Positions 54,286 through 63,447 of a stretch of DNA of 64,000 bases are shown here, piece by piece. Made by a program: the position numbers and the translations under genes. The notes beneath the pieces are model-generated. The model was not told the DNA's origin and did no database searches. It was given only the letters and a program-made list of their open reading frames with translations. Source of the DNA: Geomesophilobacter sediminis. Lineage in GTDB: Bacteria; Desulfobacterota; Desulfuromonadia; Geobacterales; Geobacteraceae. Location: assembly GCF_016458275.1 (NCBI RefSeq), contig NZ_JAEMHM010000013.1, forward strand, positions 1-64,000. The letters are read 5' to 3'. Every line of letters starts with the position of its first letter. Within the stretch, counting starts at the first letter, position 1.

Positions 54286-55701
54286 CTACCGTTCTTCCTC
54301 GTTCTCCTCCTTGAAAGTGATCGGCCGATACCTTGCCACCAGGGTCCGGTCCCACCAGTTGCCGGTTTCCTTGCGCTCCTGCGAGGTTGTGAAACGGTAG
54401 CGCCAGACGACGAGCCTCAGGTATTTCGGCGGCTGTTCCGGAAACGGGTTGTTTCGGAACAGCCCCAGGACCGTTGGCGACCCCTCCAGTAATCGCACGA
54501 TCATATTCCCCATCCACCCCTCGATCTTGCGCGGACTGAGCGCGGCGAACCACATCTGCCAGTCCAGGCGCGGCTGGTGCGGCGCGGCCTGCGCCGGTGC
54601 CCGATTCGGCTCGCCCGGTTTGAAATGGAAATCGTAGCCGCGCCAGTGCTCTACATCGTCACTCCCCTCGATCTCGAACTCCAGCCGATCCGTCGTCATC
54701 ACCGCAAAGAGCCCGTAGTTATTGGAAATCATCCAGGGCGAGAGGTGGAAGAACATCCGCCGCAACCAGTGGGGACGGTAAAAAAGGGCGACCAACTGGC
54801 AGATGTTGAGACCCAGGAAAATTCCGAAGATGATGTTGACCGTCATCTCCCGGGTCGGGTCCAGGATACCGCTGGGGGGATCGATGTATCGGCCGATAAA
54901 CTGGTCGTCCAGAAGCGGGACGAGCATTACCAGCGTCAGGATGTTGAAGAACCCGTAACTGCCGGTGGCCAGGATGAGGAGCTGGAAAGCGAACAAAAGG
55001 GCAAAGCCCCAAAGCCGTGGCGGGTTCGGCGTCAGAGCGAGAAATGGCACGATCAATTCCAGGACCAGCGTCGCTAACGTCGACAGCTTTTGAAACCAGA
55101 GCGGCAGGTTATGGGCATACCATGCGATGCGGTTCGGCAACGGCTGCGTCTGGTAGTGATAGGTCATTGCGGTCAGGCCGCGCCAGGTGGGGTCTCCGCT
55201 TAAAAGCTTCACCGCTCCCGAGGAAAACATGAACCGGAACAGGAGGAACCGGTAGGCCAGCACCGCCAGGGGAGGGGCCGGATCGGCCAGGGGGAGGAAG
55301 ATGGTCATGAATCCGACCTCCAGGAGAAGGGTGTCCCATTGGTAGGAAAGGAATTCCTGGCCCACGGAGACATAAGATAGGTAGAGAAGCCAGAGTAATA
55401 ACAGCAGGGGAACCGGCGTCACTCCGACCATGAGGGCGATAGACAGCAGGACACCCGCGACGCAGGCGCCGACCAGGGCACGGTCGCTGCTGTTGAGCCA
55501 GAATACGGTGGGGCAGAGGCGGTAGGCTTTCCGACCGAAGGCTTGCTTGTATTCGGTGAGGTAGACGGAGATGGGAAGAATGCCATTGGCGCCAAATAGT
55601 CCCAAGACTTGGACCAGCAGGCTTCCGAACGCGATCAGGTAGACCACGCCCAGCAGACGGGGGAACACCCAGGGGAGAAATTCTTGGTAGGGAGTGGTCA
55701 T
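54286..55701 (-). CDS. Lipase maturation factor (LMF1/LMF2)-like membrane protein
   Basis: 471 aa. Several hydrophobic helices in the first ~330 residues (VYLIAFGSLLVQVLGLFG, ALVGACVAGVLLSIALMVG, LLLLLWLLYLSYVSVG, LILATGSYGFFNILTLVMLVPLL) and a soluble C-terminal domain (FEIEGSDDVEHWRGYDFHFKPGEPNRAPAQAAPHQPRLDWQMWFAAL, split over family motifs). SVGQEFLSYQWDTLLLEVGF is the LMF signature; the region also resembles vitamin-K-carboxylase/HTTM proteins. Vertebrate LMF1 matures lipases in the ER; the bacterial role is unknown. Single gene, convergent with the corrinoid operon. Confidence 0.85.
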   Translation of the reverse strand: MTTPYQEFLPWVFPRLLGVVYLIAFGSLLVQVLGLFGANGILPISVYLTEYKQAFGRKAYRLCPTVFWLNSSDRALVGACVAGVLLSIALMVGVTPVPLLLLLWLLYLSYVSVGQEFLSYQWDTLLLEVGFMTIFLPLADPAPPLAVLAYRFLLFRFMFSSGAVKLLSGDPTWRGLTAMTYHYQTQPLPNRIAWYAHNLPLWFQKLSTLATLVLELIVPFLALTPNPPRLWGFALLFAFQLLILATGSYGFFNILTLVMLVPLLDDQFIGRYIDPPSGILDPTREMTVNIIFGIFLGLNICQLVALFYRPHWLRRMFFHLSPWMISNNYGLFAVMTTDRLEFEIEGSDDVEHWRGYDFHFKPGEPNRAPAQAAPHQPRLDWQMWFAALSPRKIEGWMGNMIVRLLEGSPTVLGLFRNNPFPEQPPKYLRLVVWRYRFTTSQERKETGNWWDRTLVARYRPITFKEENEEER

Positions 55702-55823
55702 GGTGAAACCATCTTGAGGGGTGAGCGCGATTTAACTTACTTCATCATCCTCCAACAGAGGCCTGTGTTTCAAGTCGTAGGTCGCGTTGAGGCACGAAAC
55801 GCGACGGACCGGCGGTCATGGAT

Positions 55824-55889
55824 TAGCGGGAGCATCATTCCTGATGCGATCGGCAGAGGTTATTCGCGCCAGGAATGGCGCTCCCACAG
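55824..55889. repeat. Degenerate and intact REP-like palindromes
   Basis: 55864-55889 is intact (gcgccaggaatggcgctccc plus acag); 55824-55851 (gcgggagcatcattcctgat...) is a decayed copy. Both lie in the LMF/polX divergent spacer. Confidence 0.7.
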
Positions 55890-55987
55890 GGGTTGGCTGC
55901 GGCCGGGAAGTCCACCACCGCCTGCCGCCGAATGCGGCTCCGCTACCATGCGAAAGTCTTATAATGGGGGCATCGGAGGAATTAGCC

Positions 55988-57715
55988 ATGATCAACACCG
56001 AGCTGGCGCAGATCTTTTCCGAGATTGCCGACATCCTGGAGATCAAGCAGGACAATCCCTTCAAGGTCAGGGCCTACCGCAAGGCGGCGCTGAACGTGGA
56101 GAGCTATCCGCGCAGCGTCGACGATCTCACTCATAAGGAACTGCTGGAGATTCCCGGCGTCGGGGCGGATATCGCGGCGAAGATCGAGGAGTACCGGGAA
56201 ACGGGGCAGATAAAGGCTTACGAGAAGCTCAAGAGCGAGGTTCCTCCGGGAATCCATGCCATAATGTCGATCCCGGACATCGGTCCCAAGACCGCCCTGC
56301 TGATCCACGAGCAACTGGGCATCGAGAGCCTGGAGGATCTGGAGCAGGCGGCGGTGGAGCACCGGCTGGCCGGACTGCGCGGCATCCAGCAAAAGACCGA
56401 AGATAACATCCTCAAGGGGATCGCCGCGGTGAAGCGGGGGCGGGAGCGCCAACCGCTGGGACGGATGTTGCCGGTTGCCATGGAGATCGTCGAGGCGTTG
56501 CAAGCTCAGGCACGGGTGAACCGGATCGAAATCGCCGGCAGCCTGCGTCGGCGCAAGGAGACCGTCAAGGATATCGATCTCGTCGCCACCGCACCGGACC
56601 CCTTCGCGGTGATGTCGGCGTTTGTTTCCCTGCCCCGGGTAGACCGGGTGCTGATGCGGGGACGGACCAGGTCCAGCATCACTCTGCGCGACGGCGTCCA
56701 GGTGGATTTGCGGGTCGTGGAGCCGGAATCCTTCGGCGCCGCGATGGCCTATTTCACCGGCAGCAAGCAGCACAACGTGCGGCTGCGGGAGATGGCGGTC
56801 AAGCGCGGCATGAAGATTAACGAGTACGGGATCTTCAGCAAGGACGACAAGTTGCTCGGTGGCAGTGAGGAAGAAGACGTCTACCGGCTGCTCGATCTCC
56901 CTTTCATTCCGGCGGTCCTGAGGGAAGACCAGGGTGAAATCGAGGCGGCCCAGGCGGGAATCCTGCCGGTCCTGGTGGAACTCTCCGATATCCGCGGCGA
57001 TCTCCATGTTCATTCCCGGGCCAGTGACGGCGCGCACCCTCTGGAAGAGATAGCGGCCTTTGCCCAGCAGCGCGGCTTATCCTATGTCGCGATAACCGAC
57101 CATTCCGTGGGGCGTCCCGGCTATGCCAGGGGGCTGACGGTCGAGCGGCTGGCGGCCCAGCTCAAGGAGATCGACGCTTTCAACGCGAGTCACGCCTGCT
57201 TCCGGTTTCTCAGCGGAACCGAAATGGATATCCAACCGGATGGCTCGCTTGATTACCCCGATGCGGTCCTTCGGGAATTGGACGTGGTAGTGGCCGCCAT
57301 CCATTCCGCGTTCAAGCAGACCCGGGAGCAGATAACCTCACGGATCGTCGCCGCAATGCGCAATCCCTACGTTTCCATCATCGCCCATCCCACCGGACGG
57401 GTCATCGGCGAGCGGGAGGCCTACGAGGTGGACATGGAGCAGGTGCTTCAGGTGGCGGCGGAGACCGGGACCGCGCTGGAAATAAACTCCTATCCGCTGC
57501 GTCTGGATGTGAGCGATACGGTCGCCAAGCGTGCCAAGGAACTGGGCGTTCCCATTGCAATCAACACGGATATGCATGTGCTGAGCATGTTCGAGACCCT
57601 TCCGTATGGGATCAGCGTGGCGCAAAGGGGCTGGCTGGAAAAGGGGGATGTCTTGAACACCCTGGAGCCGGATGAGTTGCTGCAGCGGTTGAGGAAGAAG
57701 CGGGGGAAACGATGA
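55988..57715 (+). CDS. polX: DNA polymerase/3'-5' exonuclease PolX
   Basis: 575 aa from ATG 55988 (GGAGG upstream); the frame is open further upstream through REP sequence. HhH region (TELAQIFSEIADILEIKQ, LEIPGVGADIAAKI, DIGPKTALLI), Pol beta palm with the catalytic Asp residues in GSLRRRKETVKDIDLVAT and VQVDLRVV, then YFTGSKQHNVRLREMA. C-terminal PHP domain: GDLHVHSRASDG, VAITDHS, AAIHSAF, IIAHPTGR and AINTDMH supply the metal ligands for 3'-5' exonuclease activity. Repairs gaps in base excision. Complete. Confidence 0.95.
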   Translation: MINTELAQIFSEIADILEIKQDNPFKVRAYRKAALNVESYPRSVDDLTHKELLEIPGVGADIAAKIEEYRETGQIKAYEKLKSEVPPGIHAIMSIPDIGPKTALLIHEQLGIESLEDLEQAAVEHRLAGLRGIQQKTEDNILKGIAAVKRGRERQPLGRMLPVAMEIVEALQAQARVNRIEIAGSLRRRKETVKDIDLVATAPDPFAVMSAFVSLPRVDRVLMRGRTRSSITLRDGVQVDLRVVEPESFGAAMAYFTGSKQHNVRLREMAVKRGMKINEYGIFSKDDKLLGGSEEEDVYRLLDLPFIPAVLREDQGEIEAAQAGILPVLVELSDIRGDLHVHSRASDGAHPLEEIAAFAQQRGLSYVAITDHSVGRPGYARGLTVERLAAQLKEIDAFNASHACFRFLSGTEMDIQPDGSLDYPDAVLRELDVVVAAIHSAFKQTREQITSRIVAAMRNPYVSIIAHPTGRVIGEREAYEVDMEQVLQVAAETGTALEINSYPLRLDVSDTVAKRAKELGVPIAINTDMHVLSMFETLPYGISVAQRGWLEKGDVLNTLEPDELLQRLRKKRGKR

Positions 57716-57725
57716 ATCGGATTTG

Positions 57726-57833
57726 ATGGGCGTAGCATGCGCCCCTAGTCCATGATCCCCCCTTTGACAAAGGGGGGCGAGGGGGGATTTGGTTTTGAGG
57801 TTTTACGTCGCGTTCCCAAGGTGGACCTTGGGA
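57726..57833. repeat. Cluster of short dyads after polX
   Basis: gggcgtagcatgcgccc (57729-57745), ccccctttgacaaaggggg (57764-57782) and gttcccaaggtggacc... (57808-57831) are three unrelated palindromic dispersed repeats in a row. No gene lies in 57716-58031. Confidence 0.7.
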
Positions 57834-57886
57834 AAGAGGGTAAGCAGGATGATGGGCGCAGCATGCGAGTGAAAGGACAGGCACAA

Positions 57887-57922
57887 GAAAGCCCCCTGAG
57901 GTCGAACTCAGGGGGCTTTCTT
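57887..57922. terminator. Bidirectional terminator between polX and the S53 peptidase gene
   Basis: Perfect 12-bp stem aagccccctgag / ctcagggggctt with loop gtcgaa, A-rich on the left and ttctt on the right. Confidence 0.88.
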
Positions 57923-57946
57923 AATAGCGATAATCGCGCTTGTAGC

Positions 57947-58010
57947 CGTGGGAGCGCCATTCCTGGCGCGATCAGCAATGCCAATTCGCGCCAAGAATGG
58001 TGCTCCCACC
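57947..58010. repeat. Two REP-like palindromes, opposite orientation
   Basis: 57947-57972 (gtgggagcgccattcctggc type) and 57985-58010 (gcgccaagaatggtgctccc type) separated by 12 bp. Confidence 0.75.
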
Positions 58011-58031
58011 AGGATTTTCGCCGGATGAATC

Positions 58032-60935
58032 CTACTTCACCGTCACGCTCAGATCATCCAGATACATGTTGTACCCGGCGGCGCTGGTCCCCAGGAAGCC
58101 GAGGTAGACGCTCTTGCCGATGTAGGAGGAGATATCCACGCTGACCTGCGTCCAGCCTGCGGTGGCGGCGTAGCGGGCAACGGCGGCGCCGACGTTGGCC
58201 CAGGTGGAGCCGTTGGTGGAGAGCTGCGCCTGCACCGTGTCATTCTTCGTGGGGCGGTTCGGGTCGTGATACATCCAGAAGGAAAGCGTCGCCGATTTCG
58301 CGGTGCTCGGAATGGTGAGCCGCCCGGAGGTGAAGAGCCGGGCCGAATTGCCGCTGGTCGCTGAGTAGGAGTTGAACTGCGCCATAGCGGTGCCGGTGTG
58401 CGGGGTGACGGTCGGATAGGTGCCGCTGCTCGCCAGATACCATCTCGCGCTGCGCCCGCTGACCGAGGTGGTCAGCCAGTTGTCGGTGAAACTGCTGCTG
58501 TACAGGGCACCCGACTGGATGGTCAGGGCGAAGGTCGTGGTATGGGTGATGCCGCCGCCGGTGGCGGTAATGGTAAGCGTGCTCGTCCCCGCGGTCGCGG
58601 TGGATGCGACGGTAAGGGTGAGGACGGAAGTCCCGCTGCCGGGTGCGGCGATGGTCGTGGGGGCGAAGCTTGCCGTCACCCCGGAAGGAAGTCCGGAGAC
58701 GGCAAGGGCTACCGAGGAACTGAAACCGCCGGAGACGGCAGTGGCGACGCTGAGCGTCCCGCTGTTGCCGACCAGAATGGAGCCGGAGCTGGGCGCGCTC
58801 AAGGAGAAATCGGGACCGGCAAGCACCGTGAGCGAAAAGCTCTGGGTGCGGGTGATCCCGCCGCCCGTCGCGGTAACGGTAACGGTGCGGGTCCCGACGG
58901 TAACGGTGGAGGCTACGTTAAGAGAGAGCGTCGTGGTGCCGGATCCGGGAGCGGCAAGGGATGCCGGGGTGAAGGTCCCGGTTACGCCGCTCGGGAGCCC
59001 GGAAACGGAGAAGGTTACCGAGGAGTTGAAGCCGTTTGCCACGCTGACCTGCACCGAAACCGATCCGGACTTGCCTGCGGTGATGCTGACCGGGGAGACC
59101 GCCGCCAGGGAGAACGAAGGCGAGCTGGTCGTGCTGCCGGTGGCGCCCCAGTTGGTGACCAGGGCATTGGCGTCGACCGACCCCAACCCGGTCGCCTGGT
59201 CGTAGCCGCTTGCGGCGCTGTAGCCGGTGACGCCGGGAACGCTGTTGCTGCCGGAAGTCACGTCATGGAAGACGCTGGCCCCGTTGGCGCCGTACTGGAG
59301 ATTCGCCAGTTGATACAGCCCGACATTGGCATTGCCGATCCGCTGTCCGGTCTTCTGGAGCAGGAGCGCCACGATCCCGGCAAAGGAAGGGGTACCGGCC
59401 GAGGTCCCGGAGACCGCGGAAAGGGAACCGCCCGTAACGATGAGATAGGAGTCGTGCCCGGCGCCGGAAAGGGAGACGTCGGGAATGTCGCGGCTGCCGT
59501 CCTGCGGCACGCCGGTAGCGACCTGCCAAGAGGGTTTGCTGTAGATCTGGGATGCGCCGCCGCCGGTGGCCCAGAGTCCCGACCCGCCCGAGACGGAGCC
59601 GCTTTCGTTCCAGACCACTTCCGGAATGTAGCCAAGGGCCGAGGTCATGGAGGTGGTGCTGACCGAGTTCCAGTACTGGGTGCTCCCCTCGTTGAACTGG
59701 GTGCCGCCGACGGCGATATTGTACGGCGTGGAGGCAAGGCCGTTGACCGCCTTGCCGGAACCGGTAGCTCCGCTCGGATCGCTGCAGCCGGCGGCGCCGG
59801 AGTCTCCGGCCGCCACCAGGACGGTCTGTCCTTGGGCCGCGGCCTGGGCCCAGAGGTTGTTGTAGAAGGTGTTTTCCGTAGCGCCCATGTCGGATTCGCA
59901 GCTGCCGAAGCTCAGGCTGACGATCGGCGCTACGTTGTTGGCTACGATGTACTGGGCCGAGAGGTCGACACCGTCGGTCGTGTTGGTCGACTGGGAGGTG
60001 ACGAATTTGATGGTGGCATTCTTCGCGACTGCTCCGGCCCACTCGACGTCGAGGTTCGCCTCGGTGTCCTCGTTGGCGCCCAAGTCGCCGGGATCGGTGC
60101 CGTTGACGATGACCTGAGGTGCGTTGGCGGGAAGCCCCATTTTACTCCGGAAGGTAGACCAGTTGGTGGCGGCGGGGTGGGTGCGCCCGACGATGGCGAT
60201 GCTCTGACCGGTTCCGTCGAGCCCGGCATTGTAAAGCGGGTTCACGTTATAGATGGTGGCGAAATCTCCCGGCGCCAGGTAGTGGTAGGAGCCGGAGGTA
60301 TAGTTGGGCACCGCCTGGTTGGAAGGAAAGGCGGTAGCCCCGTTGTGCTTCGGTTTGCGCGGGATGTTATGCAGGGTGACCACCCCGGAGACGACGTCGG
60401 AAAGGGCACGCGGGATGGAAGGATCGGTGGTGTTGGCGTGGTAGCTCTTGCCGTCGACGGTCACCGTGGAGATCTGGGTCCGGAAGGCCTGTTCGACGTG
60501 GTTCACGTCACCGGAGAAGTTGATCCACATCCGGCTTTTGGCAACCTCGTCGATCTTGAAGCCATGGGAGGTGAGCCAGGTGGTGATGTCGGCGACGTCG
60601 GCCGCCGAAGGACCGAACTGCGCGGCGAACTGGTCCGGAGTCAGCCATTTGTGGTAATTGGGCGAGGTCGGATCGTGCTGCTGCTTCAGGAAGGTGCTCA
60701 GCGCTGCCTGCTTTGCCGCCGAAATCTGCAGGGCCATTACCATGTGGTCCATGCGCAGGCTCGTGTCGGCGGCACTTTTGGCCATGGCGCGGTGGGCCAG
60801 CGGGTGGGTGTTGCCCTGGAGCGTGACCGTGTCGTTGTCGTCGATGAACCGGCCGCCGGCAAACGCCTGCACCGCCAGCAGTGACAGGAGAAGCGTTAAG
60901 AACGTAAGCCGTGACATGAATGCTCTGGTAGACAT
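58032..60935 (-). CDS. Secreted S53 (sedolisin/kumamolisin) serine-carboxyl peptidase
   Basis: 967 aa. Signal peptide 1-27 (LTFLTLLLSLLAVQAFA). Pro-kumamolisin activation domain about 35-190. S53 catalytic domain about 215-590 with Glu292 and Asp296 (EANLD), oxyanion Asp378 (VAAGDSG) and nucleophile Ser512 in SGTSAGTP; the calcium-site region is FHDVTSGSN with ATGLGSVDA. Then two ~90-residue Ig-like repeats (each with FSLAAVSP/FSLSAPSS, GLPSGVT, TITAPGSGT-like and VTVTATGGGITRT), and a C-terminal jelly-roll-like domain (GKSVYLGFLGTSAAGYNMYLDDLSVTV). Extracellular protein degradation at acidic pH in known members. AAGGAG precedes the ATG. Single gene. Confidence 0.93.
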   Translation of the reverse strand: MSTRAFMSRLTFLTLLLSLLAVQAFAGGRFIDDNDTVTLQGNTHPLAHRAMAKSAADTSLRMDHMVMALQISAAKQAALSTFLKQQHDPTSPNYHKWLTPDQFAAQFGPSAADVADITTWLTSHGFKIDEVAKSRMWINFSGDVNHVEQAFRTQISTVTVDGKSYHANTTDPSIPRALSDVVSGVVTLHNIPRKPKHNGATAFPSNQAVPNYTSGSYHYLAPGDFATIYNVNPLYNAGLDGTGQSIAIVGRTHPAATNWSTFRSKMGLPANAPQVIVNGTDPGDLGANEDTEANLDVEWAGAVAKNATIKFVTSQSTNTTDGVDLSAQYIVANNVAPIVSLSFGSCESDMGATENTFYNNLWAQAAAQGQTVLVAAGDSGAAGCSDPSGATGSGKAVNGLASTPYNIAVGGTQFNEGSTQYWNSVSTTSMTSALGYIPEVVWNESGSVSGGSGLWATGGGASQIYSKPSWQVATGVPQDGSRDIPDVSLSGAGHDSYLIVTGGSLSAVSGTSAGTPSFAGIVALLLQKTGQRIGNANVGLYQLANLQYGANGASVFHDVTSGSNSVPGVTGYSAASGYDQATGLGSVDANALVTNWGATGSTTSSPSFSLAAVSPVSITAGKSGSVSVQVSVANGFNSSVTFSVSGLPSGVTGTFTPASLAAPGSGTTTLSLNVASTVTVGTRTVTVTATGGGITRTQSFSLTVLAGPDFSLSAPSSGSILVGNSGTLSVATAVSGGFSSSVALAVSGLPSGVTASFAPTTIAAPGSGTSVLTLTVASTATAGTSTLTITATGGGITHTTTFALTIQSGALYSSSFTDNWLTTSVSGRSARWYLASSGTYPTVTPHTGTAMAQFNSYSATSGNSARLFTSGRLTIPSTAKSATLSFWMYHDPNRPTKNDTVQAQLSTNGSTWANVGAAVARYAATAGWTQVSVDISSYIGKSVYLGFLGTSAAGYNMYLDDLSVTVK

Positions 60936-61469
60936 GTTTTCTCCTTGATCTCGTCGGGAAACAGTTGGAGCGATCCGAGCGGTACGATCTGAACCGCTTA
61001 GATCGCTTTTCGGTAAAAGGTGCGGAAACTTGAGAGATGGATCTGGAAAAAAGTATTAAAAATTAATTGCTTACGTTTTGGTAAGCTGCATTGGTGGCAG
61101 GAAAATGCGGCACGTTTAGTGAGAACGTATGACTGTGGAATTGGTTTACTTGTGGTGCCGTATACATAGGAATACCGGCTGGACCATGAGAAGGTATACT
61201 TCAGCACTTGGCGTTTTGGTGGGCCAGTGAGGGGGCAGGTGAGGAAGGGGATTGGAGTCCGCCCGCTTACCTACTTCGGTAAGGGCGGTAACCCGGTAGG
61301 AGCGTCATTCTTGTCGCGATTTCAGCTGAAGGTTTCGACAGAAATGTCGCTTGGTTACCGCCTTCAGAATCGCGCCTGGAAAGGCGCTCCCACAGGGTTG
61401 GGCGCTTAAGGGATTGGATTGCGACAGGAATGTCGCTCCTACAGACAGCCACGGTGGCGAGGAGGCGTT
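60936..61469. other. Long spacer with REP cluster
   Basis: 534 bp with no gene that I can support. The left part (60936-61150) should contain the peptidase promoter on the minus strand; it has an AT-rich tract at 61050-61085 (attaaaaattaattgctta) but no clear hexamers. The right part carries four REP copies. Confidence 0.5.
61296..61444. repeat. Cluster of four REP-like palindromes
   Basis: 61296-61320 (gtaggagcgtcattcttgtc type), 61335-61351 (decayed), 61369-61395 (gcgcctggaaaggcgctccc type) and 61417-61444 (gcgacaggaatgtcgctcct type), upstream of the THUMP gene. Both stem subtypes are present side by side. Confidence 0.8.
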
Positions 61470-62009
61470 ATGAACGACTGGAACGTTGTGGTCACGGTCT
61501 ACGACGGCGGTTACCACCCGGCGCGGCGTTTCTTGCGCCGGTTCGGCCCGGTTGAGCAGACCGAATACTTCAACATCCTGCTGATGCGGGTTCCCCACCC
61601 AAGGCAGCTGCTGGAACTCCTTCTTGAAGAAGGGGAGCGGGACCCGCATGGCTTTGCGGCGCTGGCACGGGTAATGCCGATAGATGCTGCCTTTTCTTTT
61701 ATGTCGGCGGCGGAATTCGAGGAGACTGCGAAGGAAGTGGTGGCGCCCTGGGTGCCGAGACTTTGCGGGAAGCGTTTCCATGTGAGGATGCACCGGCGCG
61801 GTTTCAAAGGGAGGATGTCCAGTCTTGATGAGGAGAGGTTCCTCGATACCTGGCTGTTGGAGGCGACCGAGGCGGCGGGAGACCCGGCACGGATGGCTTT
61901 CGAGGATCCGGACCTGATCATCGCCGTGGAAACCATGGGGCCCAGGGCAGGGGTATCCATTTGGAGCGATGAGGAGCTGAAACGTTTCAAACTGCTCCAC
62001 CTGGACTAG
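61470..62009 (+). CDS. THUMP-domain protein
   Basis: 179 aa from ATG 61470 with GAGGAGG upstream. The C-terminal half (about 95-175) reads as a THUMP domain: GKRFHVRMHRRGFKGRM, a helix LDTWLLEATEAAG, then FEDPDLIIAVETMGPRAGVSIW. THUMP domains bind RNA, usually delivering tRNA to a modification enzyme; none is fused here, so the protein may be an adaptor. The N-terminal half (WNVVVTVYDGGYHPARRFLRRFG) is likely a ferredoxin-like fold as in NFLD domains. Single gene. Confidence 0.8.
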   Translation: MNDWNVVVTVYDGGYHPARRFLRRFGPVEQTEYFNILLMRVPHPRQLLELLLEEGERDPHGFAALARVMPIDAAFSFMSAAEFEETAKEVVAPWVPRLCGKRFHVRMHRRGFKGRMSSLDEERFLDTWLLEATEAAGDPARMAFEDPDLIIAVETMGPRAGVSIWSDEELKRFKLLHLD

Positions 62010-62045
62010 CACCGGTGCGCGCTTTGGCTGACGCCGGAACCATCA

Positions 62046-62074
62046 CTGTGGGAGCGCCATTTTGGGCGCAAGAT
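62046..62074. repeat. REP-like palindrome (decayed)
   Basis: gtgggagcgccattttgggcgc, with the central part altered. Confidence 0.6.
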
Positions 62075-62105
62075 ATCTCCAACGGCTTTTCCCTTGGAGG
62101 GCCTG

Positions 62106-62612
62106 TTATTCGACTCTTACGCTCTCGAACGCCTTCTGCATCACGGTCATATCGAGCTTTTTCATGCGCAGCACCGCTTTCATTACATGGCTTGCCCGTT
62201 CCGGGTCATTGAGCCATTCCCCCAGCATCGACGGCACGATCTGCCAGGAAACACCGAACTTATCCTTCAGCCAGCCACACATCTGCGCGTTGGGATCGCC
62301 ACCTTCCGATAACTGGTTCCAGTAGTGGTCTATCTCTTCCTGGGAATCGCAGTTAACCACGAAAGAGATAGCTTCGGTGAATTTGAAAGACGGACCGCCG
62401 TTCAGAGCTACGAACTGCTGTCCTGCCAGTTGGAATTCCACCGTCATGACGGTCCCTTTCGGAATGCCACTGGCTTCGGCCCCTTCGGCGCCGTACCTCG
62501 TTGTTATGGTCGCTTTCGAATCAGGGAAGATGGAGGTATAGAATTCGACCGCCTCCTCGGCCTGATTGTTGAACCACAAGAACGGGGTGATCTTCTGTAT
62601 CTTTCTTTCCAT
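62106..62612 (-). CDS. VOC superfamily protein (PhnB / 3-dmu-9_3-mt like)
   Basis: 168 aa. Two VOC beta-alpha-beta-beta-beta modules: KITPFLWFNNQAEEAVEFYTS(I) at the start, FQLAGQQFVALNGGPSFKFTEAISFVV in the middle, and the second module YWNQLSEGG, GWLKDKFGVSWQIVP. This combination matches the family once annotated as '3-demethylubiquinone-9 3-methyltransferase', which lacks a SAM site and has no proven methyltransferase activity. Function unknown. Single gene, convergent with the THUMP gene. Confidence 0.85.
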   Translation of the reverse strand: MERKIQKITPFLWFNNQAEEAVEFYTSIFPDSKATITTRYGAEGAEASGIPKGTVMTVEFQLAGQQFVALNGGPSFKFTEAISFVVNCDSQEEIDHYWNQLSEGGDPNAQMCGWLKDKFGVSWQIVPSMLGEWLNDPERASHVMKAVLRMKKLDMTVMQKAFESVRVE

Positions 62613-62773
62613 GTGATACCCCCAGGTTGGCTGCGCTATGCACCTGATACTTCTTTTTTTATAGTTTCAACCTTTGTGGCTAATTTCTCAATCTGTATTC
62701 AGCGGGAGTAGCATGAACGGAATGGGGCGGCATTTTCTCTTTTTATTCTGTCTCAGCGGTGATATGTTACGTC

Positions 62774-63079
62774 ATGGCTGAAAGGAAAATTATCGACGCA
62801 AGATTCCTGATTGCCAAGAAGAAGGGCAACGGGCAGATCCGCCGTGAGGTTTGGCTCGACGACGGAGTCGTGGTCCGATACAACCTTGCCTTCATAAATC
62901 ACCACTTGTTTTCTGGGGATAACGGCCGAGTGCTAGGCTATGACAAGCAACATGGCAACCACCACAAGCACTACATGGGTCAGGTTCTGCCCGTCGTATT
63001 TCTTTCCTTTGAGGAGTTGGAAGACAGGTTCACAGCGGAATGGAATATGCTTTTGGAGACGTGGAGAAATCGATGCTGA
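62774..63079 (+). CDS. TumE-like (DUF6516) putative toxin
   Basis: 101 aa from ATG 62774. Small protein with KRKIIDARFLI-type start (AERKIIDARFLIAKKK), REVWLDDGVVVRYNLAFINHHLF, LGYDKQHGNHHKHYMG and a C-terminal FSFEELEDRFTAEW-like helix; the His-rich HGNHHKHY stretch is characteristic of the DUF6516/TumE family. Overlaps the downstream HTH gene by 7 bp. TumE-type toxins pair with an HTH antitoxin downstream. AT-richer than its neighbours, consistent with horizontal origin. Toxicity is inferred from family and layout. Confidence 0.65.
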   Translation: MAERKIIDARFLIAKKKGNGQIRREVWLDDGVVVRYNLAFINHHLFSGDNGRVLGYDKQHGNHHKHYMGQVLPVVFLSFEELEDRFTAEWNMLLETWRNRC

Positions 63080-63447
63080 ATCTACTTATCACAACGGGGA
63101 GTATCGAAGAATTCCAGGACCAGGGGAAAACGCTTGCGCGGGCTCTTGATCAAGGTCAGGAAGTGGAACCGAGAACGGTAATCATGTTCGAGGATCCGGA
63201 AGAGTTGCTGGAAATTTTGAGCAACGCTCGGCTGTCGGTGTTTCGTTCGGTCAAGCAAGAGCCTGGCTCAATAACGGATGTGGCAAGACGGCTGGGTCGT
63301 GACCGGAGTGCAGTAAAACGGGATGTCGATGTACTTGTTCGGGCGGGCCTTTTGGAGATGGAAGAGGTCCGACATCCGGGACACGGCAGGAAGAAGTACC
63401 TAAAGGCCGCGGCGAGTGAGCTTAAACTCGTTGCCCACCTGGGGTAA
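63073..63447 (+). CDS. HTH antitoxin/regulator (TumA / HVO_A0114-like)
   Basis: 124 aa from ATG 63073, overlapping the preceding gene. The N-terminal ~55 residues (GSIEEFQDQGKTLARALDQG, TVIMFEDPEELLEIL) would contact the toxin; the C-terminal winged helix has SITDVARRLGRDRSAVKRDVDVLVRAGLLE and a wing HPGHGRKKYLKA. Members of this group repress their own operon and neutralise the DUF6516 partner. The frame is open to 63040, but ATG 63073 gives the standard start with GGAGAAA upstream. Confidence 0.72.
   Translation: MLNLLITTGSIEEFQDQGKTLARALDQGQEVEPRTVIMFEDPEELLEILSNARLSVFRSVKQEPGSITDVARRLGRDRSAVKRDVDVLVRAGLLEMEEVRHPGHGRKKYLKAAASELKLVAHLG

Noticed and set aside
55787-55987. Longer start for PolX
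   Set aside because: The extension translates two REP elements; the HhH domain starts right after ATG 55988, which has GGAGG upstream.
60936-61150. c-di-GMP (GEMM) riboswitch upstream of the S53 peptidase
   Set aside because: GEMM elements are common in Geobacter, but the conserved core was not seen on the minus strand here.
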